Shown here one piece after another: positions 59,301 to 64,000 of a stretch of DNA of 64,000 nt. Under the pieces are notes generated by a model. It saw only the letters and a list, made by a program, of their open reading frames with translations. It had not been told where the DNA came from and did no database searches. Location: the NCBI GenBank assembly GCA_905234665.1, contig CAJOIV010000021.1:1-64000 (forward strand), read 5' to 3'. Position 1 is the first letter of the stretch; each line of letters opens with the position of its first letter. The DNA comes from an uncultured Bacteroidales bacterium (GTDB lineage Bacteria > Bacteroidota > Bacteroidia > Bacteroidales > P3). The position numbers and the translations under genes are program-made.

Positions 59301-62300
59301 TGGTTCTGGTCTACTGCCGTGGCCTTGAAGGCGATATACTTCACGCCGGCAGGGAGCACCTCGCTGTACTGCATACTGTAAAACGCACCGGGGACGGCCA
59401 CGATAGGCGTGCTCCAGGTGAATGCTGACGTGTCGCCGGTAGTGGTCGAATAGCCAAGCTGGAAAGTGTTGCTGTCATTGTAGGCGAAGTAGTGGAATAC
59501 CATGGTAGAACCGCTTGCGTAGTCAGGCAGTTCAGGCGAGAAGATGTAGGTCTCGTTCGTCGTTGCCCAGCCCATCTGCATGATGTAGTTCTCACTGGAC
59601 GAATAGCCATTCACCGGGTCTTCCAGACCGTAGATGGTATAGCCTTCCCAGGTCCATCCTGCCCTATCGGCATCGGTATTGAAGTGGGTGGAGTAGAAAT
59701 TGGTGCGGGTGCGCACGTTGTAGTCAGAGGCATAGCCATACCAGCTGACGGTGGCGCGGTCGGCAAGGACATAGTCAGCCGCAAGGCGTGAGGGGGTGAA
59801 GCAGGGCACATCGTTGGTGGAGAAGTTGGCGGAGGCCCACGAGCTCAAGCTATCCTCGACGCCGCAGTCGGCCTGCACCTGGACAACATAGTCGGTCTCG
59901 GCTGTCAGGCCGGAAAGCACGAAGCTGTTACCTGTGACAGTGGTGTCGATCCAGTCGTTAGTAGTTTGGGAAGGACCATAGATAGTGATGTCGTCGATGT
60001 TGAGAATAAACTGGTCGGTGCAGTTGAAGTGGCGGATGGCGACATAGCCTGTTTGTCCGGCATAGGCGCTCAAGTCGACAGTGAACTGACCCCAGGTTCC
60101 TTGGTTTTTGGCACCGGTACCAGCGGCAGTCAGAGTCCATTCGGCAATTGTCGTAAAGTCGGAGGTATCGGTATTGCCCGTGGTGGAGACGGCAACGCCG
60201 AAGTGTTCTGATGGGTAACTGGCATCTTGTGCCGTCGCCCAGAAGGTGATGACACCGCCGAGTTGCACCTGCGGCGAGACAAGGTAGTTGTCGGGGGTGA
60301 GAGCAGCGTTAGTATAATTGCTGTAGGAACCGGAGCAGACTAAGTCATTGGAATTGTTGTGACCAGTGCCAGCGAGGGAATTACCGGATGAGAGATAGAC
60401 ACCACCGGCGGCAGAGCCGAGCACCCATGCGTAGCCGTCACCATCGGCATCGATGTTGGTCCAGCCATACAGGCTGCTCGTGTCGAAGCTGGTAGAAAGG
60501 AGAACCGGTCCAAAGGCATTTGCGGGACGGTAGCGCACGTTATAGGAGGAGGCAGTGCCGGTCCAGTAGGCCGTGGCGCCGTAGGCGAAGACGTCATCGA
60601 CCGTCAGGCTGGGAGTCGGGCAGCTCTCAAGGGTGGTGGCGCTGGCGGTGCACAGGCGGGAAGCGTCGGTGGCCGAGCAGTTGGCGGCCACGCCGAAGGT
60701 GTAGGAGGTCTCGGGGGTGAGGCCGGTGACGGTGTAGGTGTTGGCGGTGATGCCTGTGGCGACGACCGAGGTGTCGCTCATGTCATACACCGTGTAGGTG
60801 GCTCCCGTGTTGAGGGTATCGGTCCATGTGAGGGTCACGCCACGGCTGGTGACGTTGCTGGCGGCGAGGCCTCTCACGGGGAGGCAGGTGACAGTGGTGG
60901 GGATGAATTCGATAGTCATCTTGGGGAGGAAGTCGCGCTGGGTAGGAGTGATGTCATCCAGGCTGCTGTAGCTGTAGTTCTGCACACTCGCACCAGTGGC
61001 ATTGACGCCATTCCAGGTAGAGGTGACGTAGGAGCCTTGGACAGTATTCTCCACAGCCACGAGGAGGTTGCCTCCCATGTAGATATACTCCTCAGTGAAG
61101 GGAACAACCATCATGTTGTTGCTGATGCCCAGGCTGCCGGAGTAGACCAGCGTCATGTCCGTCACATCGGCAAAGTCACTGATGGTCGAATCGGTCGTCT
61201 CGGCAAGGTAGACATTGAAGTTCGCGTTGCCCCAGTTGACGGAGGATTGCGTGGCATAGAATGTCAGCTGGGTGAGGGCGGCGGTACCCATGCTGGCGAG
61301 GTCAGTCGACGGGCAGATGTAATGCGCCTTCAGATAGGCGTCGGCATAGAAGCCGTAGACAGGCACATAGCCATTGGTGGCCGTGCCGTCGTTGATGGTG
61401 ATGCTGTAGGCGTTGGAGGGGGTAAAGTCGCATACGGCGCTCCAGTCACTCGTGTCGCCGGCTCCGCAGATGGCCCTGACACGGGCATAGTGGGTAGCCT
61501 CAGCGGTGAGGCCGGTGAGGTTGAGGATGGTGGAGTCGGTCACAATGACGGAGGCGGCTGTCGAGAAGTCGGAAGCGGTGTCGTATTCAACCTCCCAGGC
61601 GGTCTGGGTGCTGTCGGCAGTCCAGTTCAGCGTGGCGATGGTGCCGTTGCCGGGGGTGACGGTGGCTGCCAGGCCGGTGGGTCTGGCGCAGACGGGACCA
61701 GCGGCGGGGATGATTCCCAAACGGATGACATTGCGGTATTGACGTTGGCCCTTGTTGTCGCTAAAAGAGTTCACATTTGTCAGGTCGGGAACGTAGCTGT
61801 CGCTGTAATAGTCCAGGGCGAGGTAGGTAGAGCAGCTGGAGGTGCGGAACTTGTAGGCGCTGCCCGGGTAGCCGCTGACGGGGTCGTAGCAGCACACCAG
61901 CAGGTTGCTGATGCCGTCATATTGGAAGGGGGTGTCGAGATTGATGGTGATCCAACCTGCACTGTCAGCCCTAAGGGTGTCGGACCAGACAAGGTCGCTG
62001 GCCGAGATAGGCTCCATATCGGTGTTGGAGGAGAAGACTGTCTTGCTCACGTTCTTCATATACATCTGAACGCCAGGCGACGCGAATGCGGCCGTGTAGG
62101 CGTAGTTGAACGAGATGGAGGTGATGGTTCCTGCCCCGCCAATCTCTTCGGGGGTGAAGAGCTGCTGCGTCAGGGAATAGTTAAAGTACGTGTTGATGGG
62201 CAGGTAGTAGTAGGTGGCGGTGGAGGCGGTGTCGCCGATGGTCACAGTGGTGGCAGTGCCGCCGGGCTGGATGATCAGCTGGACGTTGGGTCTGATATTT

Positions 62301-62866
62301 TGGGTATACTTGTTGCCGGTGTACGATGCCAAGTCGTAGGGGTTCGGATCTGCGCTGTCGCTGTGTGCTGAGAAAAGGCTGTTCGGCGCATTGGTACAGC
62401 TGAAATAGCGGGTAGAATAGCCCGATGTCTTCTCATGCATGGCAATCATAAGGTTGCTGGTGCCGTCATACTGGAAGGGGGTGTCGAGGACGAGGGTCAC
62501 CCAGCCGACTTCCCCAGAGATGGTCCATGTGCCCGAAAACACAATGTCTGAGGAGTCGACGGTCTCGTAGTCCGTATTGTCAGCGAAAGACCCGCGGGTC
62601 ACGTTCTTCATGAACACATCATAATCATTGGTTTGGGCCGAGGAAGATTGACCGAGGTAGAAACTCACTTCAGTGATGGTTCCGGCAGTACCGATCAGGC
62701 TGTCGGGATAAATCATCTCCACGAAGGAGTATCCCCAAAGGGAATTGAACGGGCCATAGTAGGTAGTACCTGTCCCGTCTCCGATGGTCACAGTGTCCTG
62801 TGCCCGCGTCGCCCACGGCAGCATCAGCGCCGCGAGCAGAAGCAGAATTTGTAGGTGTTTTTTCAT
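56357..62866 (-). CDS. Giant type IX secretion cargo protein with 14 tandem repeats
   Basis: The protein has 2169 residues. It has a signal peptide (LLLLAALMLPWATRAQ). The N-terminal ~1250 residues alternate beta modules: two FLGQ/NYAY-type domains, a copy of the module seen in the 948-residue neighbour (NAYSITINDGTATNGYVPVY), fibronectin-like modules and two cleaved-adhesin segments (YGWTNIDADGDGYAWVLGSA; WTWEGYTIYGLEDPVNGYSS). Then come 14 repeats of ~40-50 residues based on ETVTACDSYTWHGTNYTAST and GCDSVTTLHLTINYS. InlB-like modules (LLNVGGTVTGAGSYLAGTEV) and a type A sorting tail (GRMVGHVSAASDEQFIRLPQ, ending ARRVVVRQ) close it. It is presumably a surface adhesin or filament; no catalytic motif was seen. 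Confidence 0.9.
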   Translation of the reverse strand: MKKHLQILLLLAALMLPWATRAQDTVTIGDGTGTTYYGPFNSLWGYSFVEMIYPDSLIGTAGTITEVSFYLGQSSSAQTNDYDVFMKNVTRGSFADNTDYETVDSSDIVFSGTWTISGEVGWVTLVLDTPFQYDGTSNLMIAMHEKTSGYSTRYFSCTNAPNSLFSAHSDSADPNPYDLASYTGNKYTQNIRPNVQLIIQPGGTATTVTIGDTASTATYYYLPINTYFNYSLTQQLFTPEEIGGAGTITSISFNYAYTAAFASPGVQMYMKNVSKTVFSSNTDMEPISASDLVWSDTLRADSAGWITINLDTPFQYDGISNLLVCCYDPVSGYPGSAYKFRTSSCSTYLALDYYSDSYVPDLTNVNSFSDNKGQRQYRNVIRLGIIPAAGPVCARPTGLAATVTPGNGTIATLNWTADSTQTAWEVEYDTASDFSTAASVIVTDSTILNLTGLTAEATHYARVRAICGAGDTSDWSAVCDFTPSNAYSITINDGTATNGYVPVYGFYADAYLKAHYICPSTDLASMGTAALTQLTFYATQSSVNWGNANFNVYLAETTDSTISDFADVTDMTLVYSGSLGISNNMMVVPFTEEYIYMGGNLLVAVENTVQGSYVTSTWNGVNATGASVQNYSYSSLDDITPTQRDFLPKMTIEFIPTTVTCLPVRGLAASNVTSRGVTLTWTDTLNTGATYTVYDMSDTSVVATGITANTYTVTGLTPETSYTFGVAANCSATDASRLCTASATTLESCPTPSLTVDDVFAYGATAYWTGTASSYNVRYRPANAFGPVLLSTSFDTSSLYGWTNIDADGDGYAWVLGSAAGGVYLSSGNSLAGTGHNNSNDLVCSGSYSNYTNAALTPDNYLVSPQVQLGGVITFWATAQDASYPSEHFGVAVSTTGNTDTSDFTTIAEWTLTAAGTGAKNQGTWGQFTVDLSAYAGQTGYVAIRHFNCTDQFILNIDDITIYGPSQTTNDWIDTTVTGNSFVLSGLTAETDYVVQVQADCGVEDSLSSWASANFSTNDVPCFTPSRLAADYVLADRATVSWYGYASDYNVRTRTNFYSTHFNTDADRAGWTWEGYTIYGLEDPVNGYSSSENYIMQMGWATTNETYIFSPELPDYASGSTMVFHYFAYNDSNTFQLGYSTTTGDTSAFTWSTPIVAVPGAFYSMQYSEVLPAGVKYIAFKATAVDQNHCIFIDNFGIVGPWQDTTVTGTSINLTGLEPTTPYEIKVQSDCGVIDSLSGWSNSLIFTTDSVNIQAFANDTVTACDSYLWHGTNYIASTTVADTVYAPNADSIYTLVLTVNYSTTGTETVTACDTFAWHGTNYTASTNTPTFIETNAAGCDSVVTLHLTVNYSNTGIETVTACDSYTWHGTNYTASTNTPTDTTLNAAGCDSVTTLHLTINYSNTGIETVTACNSYTWHGTNYIASTNTPTYTSTNIAGCDSVTTLHLTINNSNTATETVTACDSYTWHGTNYTASTNTPTYTSTNIVGCDSVTTLHLTINYSTTAIETVTACNSYVWHGTNYTASTNTPTFTTTNAAGCDSVTTLHLTIIECSTTEITACDSYTWHGNTYTVGGTYTDGTDTLVLTINHSNTGIETVTACNSYTWHGTAYTASTSTPTDTSMNAVGCDSVTTLHLTINYSTTGDTFAIACDSFAWYGTNYISSANPTRTTTNAVGCDSVTTLHLTINNSNTGIETVTACNSYMWHGTEYTASTNTPTYTSTNAAGCDSVTTLHLTIIQCSTTDITACDSYTWFGTTYTVGGTYYHGTDTLNLTLNYSTTGTETVTACDSYTWHGTAYTASTNTPTDTTTNAAGCDSVTTLHLTINYSTTYNDGQADCDSLQWNDVWYTTSTVIIDSLQTIAGCDSIVTITLTVNHSVEIVDSVIALESYTWHDSVYTESGTYYFHTQTVAGCDSTEVLVLTIGNYYSVAIVVANTEGLLNVGGTVTGAGSYLAGTEVTLTATPDSGYLFDGWYTRSAMGFGGELITADSVYTFTLEENVVVVAMFERIGANSALLTVQVDSTLGQVLFNGQQMPFNVYRGTLGDEVTLTAVAVNNSTFLGWVNAQGDTLSRLEYFTITLEQTTMALTAAFRANVGIDAVDASNVTIIARENGVVVRGAAEAEVYVFDVVGRMVGHVSAASDEQFIRLPQTGVYLVKVADLPARRVVVRQ
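57085..59100 (-). repeat. 14 tandem coding repeats (~150 bases each) inside the giant cargo gene
   Basis: Units of 117-150 bases encode a Cys-Asp-Ser-(Tyr)-x-Trp-His-Gly start and a Gly-Cys-Asp-Ser-Val-Thr-Thr-Leu end. Two units are short (about 39 residues, with YTVGGTY instead of ASTNTPT). Neighbouring units are nearly identical in DNA, which points to recent expansion or homogenisation. Each full unit has two cysteines that could bond within or between units. Confidence 0.9.
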
Positions 62867-62929
62867 TGTTTTGTTGTTTGATTAATAAATATTGTTAGTT
62901 GTTGTTTGTCGCAAATATCTATACCATGC

Positions 62930-62954
62930 TGTTTTCCATCCATTGTGGAAAACA
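62930..62954 (-). promoter_or_regulatory. 5'-UTR hairpin of the giant cargo gene
   Basis: TGTTTTCCA (62930-62938) and TGGAAAACA (62946-62954) form a perfect nine-base stem with a seven-base loop, about 12 bases after the -7 box. The sequence is unrelated to the hairpin at 56054-56078 but the position and geometry match. Confidence 0.6.
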
Positions 62955-62966
62955 CCTATCCGACTG

Positions 62967-62999
62967 CAAATATACAACTTTTTTTTCAAATAACACAAG
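62967..62999 (-). promoter_or_regulatory. Promoter of the giant cargo gene
   Basis: On the minus strand CTTG (62996-62999), a 21-base spacer and TATATTTG (62967-62974) repeat exactly the geometry of the promoter at 56090-56122. The ATG follows about 100 bases downstream at 62866. Confidence 0.65.
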
Positions 63000-63018
63000 G
63001 AGCCCGCGATTTTTTTTA

Positions 63019-63166
63019 CACACTCCTCCGCCCTTCGGGCACCTCCCCTAACTTAGGGGAGGAGTGGCTACCGCAGTCAGTATCTCCGGCTGCTCCCCTA
63101 AGTTAGGGGAACTGTGGTCGGCGACCTTGTGGAGCCAGCTGTCAGCTCGGCTGACTGAGGAGTGTG
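63019..63166. mobile_element. MITE-like 148-base palindromic element, copy 2
   Basis: Same length, same 10-base terminal inverted repeats (CACACTCCTC at 63019-63028, GAGGAGTGTG at 63157-63166) and nearly the same interior as copy 1. Flanking half-arm (AACACAAGGAGCCCGCG) and terminator arm are again on either side. The duplicated flanks mean that copies 1 and 2 probably spread as part of a larger gene duplication rather than by two independent insertions. Confidence 0.75.
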
Positions 63167-63179
63167 TCCCTTAACAACA

Positions 63180-63213
63180 CAAGGGGCCCGCGATTTTTTT
63201 CGCGGGCCCCTTG
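63180..63213 (-). terminator. Intrinsic terminator after the partial cargo gene
   Basis: CAAGGGGCCCGCGA and TCGCGGGCCCCTTG form a 14-base stem around a six-base T-rich loop. It lies just downstream of the stop at 63236 on the minus strand. Confidence 0.85.
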
Positions 63214-63235
63214 TTGGGAGTGTTAGGTCTGGACC

Positions 63236-64000
63236 TTACTGTCTGACCACGATGCGGCGGGCGGGCAGGTCGGCGACCTTGACGAGGTAGACGCCCGTCT
63301 GCGGCAGACGGATGAACTCTTCGTCAGAGGCAGCAGACACATGGCCCACCAGGCGGCCGACGACGTCGAAGACGTAGACTTCGGCCTGGGCGGCGCCGCG
63401 GACAACGACACCGTTCTCACGGGCGAAGATGGTCACGTTGGAGGCGTCGACATTGTCGATACCCTCGTGGCGCACGAAGGCGGCCGTGAGCGTGGTGGTG
63501 GTCTGGTCGAGGAGGTAGTCGTAGACAGCGTCTCTGCTGATGGTGTCACCCATGGTGTTCACCCAGCCGAGGAACTCACAGTTGTCATCCTGGCCGATGG
63601 CCTCGAGGGTCACGGTCTCGCCCAAAGTGCCACGGAAGATGTTGAAGGGTGCGCGCTCTCCATTGAAGAGGACATAACCCATCGTGCTGTCGACCTGGAC
63701 GGTCAGCAGGGCACTGTTGGCGCCGATGCGCTCGAACATGGCCACAAGGACAACGTTGCTGTCGATGGTGAAGTTGTAGACACTGTCGGAGGTGATCAGG
63801 TCGCCGCCGAATCCGAGGCCGGAACGGGTGTACCAGCCGTCGAACAGGTAGCCGCTGTCAGGCGTGGCGGTGAGGGTCACCTCGGTGCCGGCCAGGTAGG
63901 AGCCTGCGCCGGTGACGGTGCCACCCACATTCAACTGGCCTTCGGTGTTGGCCACGACGATGGCGACACTGTAGTAGACATCCTGTGTGGTATCCACGTC
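63236..64000 (-). CDS. Type IX secretion cargo protein, C-terminal part only
   Basis: The open frame runs off the right edge of the window, so only the last ~254 residues are visible. They contain InlB-like modules (LNVGGTVTGAGSYLAGTEVT, PDSGYLFDGWYTRSGLGFGG, ALLTVQVDSTMGYVLFNGER) and a type A sorting tail (NVTIFARENGVVVRGA, VYVFDVVGRLVGHV, LPQTGVYLVKVADLPARR). This part is close to the C-terminus of the giant cargo protein at 56357, in both protein and DNA. The two genes are therefore tandem paralogues. The N-terminus and any repeat region are beyond 64000. Confidence 0.88.
   Translation of the reverse strand, partial: DVDTTQDVYYSVAIVVANTEGQLNVGGTVTGAGSYLAGTEVTLTATPDSGYLFDGWYTRSGLGFGGDLITSDSVYNFTIDSNVVLVAMFERIGANSALLTVQVDSTMGYVLFNGERAPFNIFRGTLGETVTLEAIGQDDNCEFLGWVNTMGDTISRDAVYDYLLDQTTTTLTAAFVRHEGIDNVDASNVTIFARENGVVVRGAAQAEVYVFDVVGRLVGHVSAASDEEFIRLPQTGVYLVKVADLPARRIVVRQ

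Larger units (their letters stand above)
62867..63235. other. Intergenic region upstream of the giant cargo gene
   Basis: No gene is seen. Its layout repeats that of 55991-56356: terminator of the partial cargo gene, 148-base element, half terminator arm (CAAGGAGCCCGCG at 62996-63008), promoter, 5'-UTR hairpin and AT-rich leader. The element and terminator are nearly identical to the first copy, whereas the leader hairpin differs. Confidence 0.75.

Noticed and set aside
56462-59428. 988-codon plus-strand ORF opposite the giant cargo gene
   Set aside because: It mirrors the tandem repeats of the minus-strand gene and reads as His/Val/Gly/Ala-rich nonsense. High GC with C/G wobble removes stops on the opposite strand. 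The minus frame has a signal peptide, domains and a sorting tail.
1-64000. tRNA, rRNA, integrase, transposase or replication origin
   Set aside because: I looked for tRNA T-loop words, conserved rRNA segments and recombinase motifs and saw none. A dedicated scan (tRNAscan, Infernal) could still find a short RNA that I missed.

Overview
The window is from a member of the Bacteroidetes, most likely an uncultured anaerobic gut- or rumen-type Bacteroidales. The evidence is type IX secretion genes (porP, porK, porU, porV), cargo proteins with type A sorting tails, a fused MurF-alanine racemase, an OstA-like protein, FloA with an NfeD partner, and promoters of the form TTTG-N20-TAnnTTTG. Coding DNA is GC-rich with strong C/G wobble bias, so many very long antisense ORFs appear; I treat them as shadows.

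Layout. 1-2.5 kb (minus): a Tat-exported aldo/keto reductase cut by the window edge and a CPBP-family membrane protease. 3.0-11.2 kb (plus): a nine-gene cassette built around DUF2589-like proteins. It has five clear DUF2589 paralogues, one divergent paralogue with a Ser/Thr/Arg/Pro-rich linker, one DUF2589-coiled-coil-glycosyltransferase-like fusion (counted among the five), a helical partner, a small zinc ribbon and a DUF2589 protein with a coiled-coil tail. An acyl-CoA synthetase follows 19 bases later (11.2-12.9 kb). This cassette is the best candidate in the window for an undescribed system: no member has a signal peptide or membrane segment, so it looks like a cytoplasmic multi-subunit assembly.

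13.2-21.7 kb (minus): a tightly packed run in the order GrpE, DnaJ, DUF2851, MurF-Alr, a NapH/NapG-like polyferredoxin fusion, a hemerythrin-domain protein and a LuxR-type regulator with a degenerate receiver. 21.8-26.2 kb (minus): an OstA-like envelope protein, then PorK and PorP. 26.6-33.7 kb (plus): PorU, PorV, IspF, ClpS, NfeD-like and FloA. 33.8-35.2 kb: a YafQ-type toxin-antitoxin pair and a DUF1963-like protein. 35.2-43.3 kb (minus): PanB, an exported protein of unknown function, a MoxR ATPase, two parvulin-type periplasmic isomerases and GuaB. 43.9-52.3 kb (plus): a thioredoxin-fold lipoprotein, two exported papain-like peptidases flanking an outer-membrane barrel, two lipoproteins, an ICMT-like methyltransferase, a sialidase and a pyridoxal kinase. 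52.4-64 kb (minus): a DUF2461 protein and three type IX secretion cargo proteins, one of 2169 residues with 14 tandem repeats.

How it fits together. PorP/PorK (core ring), PorU (sortase) and PorV (shuttle) would export and anchor the three large cargo proteins at the end of the window; PPIases and OstA-like proteins serve the same envelope. Non-coding structure is rich: 148-base MITE-like elements with 10-base terminal inverted repeats, two long TTCTTCG-type palindromes at divergent promoters, AT-rich filler repeats between genes, and 5'-UTR hairpins with different sequence but the same position ahead of two cargo genes. No rRNA, tRNA, CRISPR array, integrase or transposase was seen.
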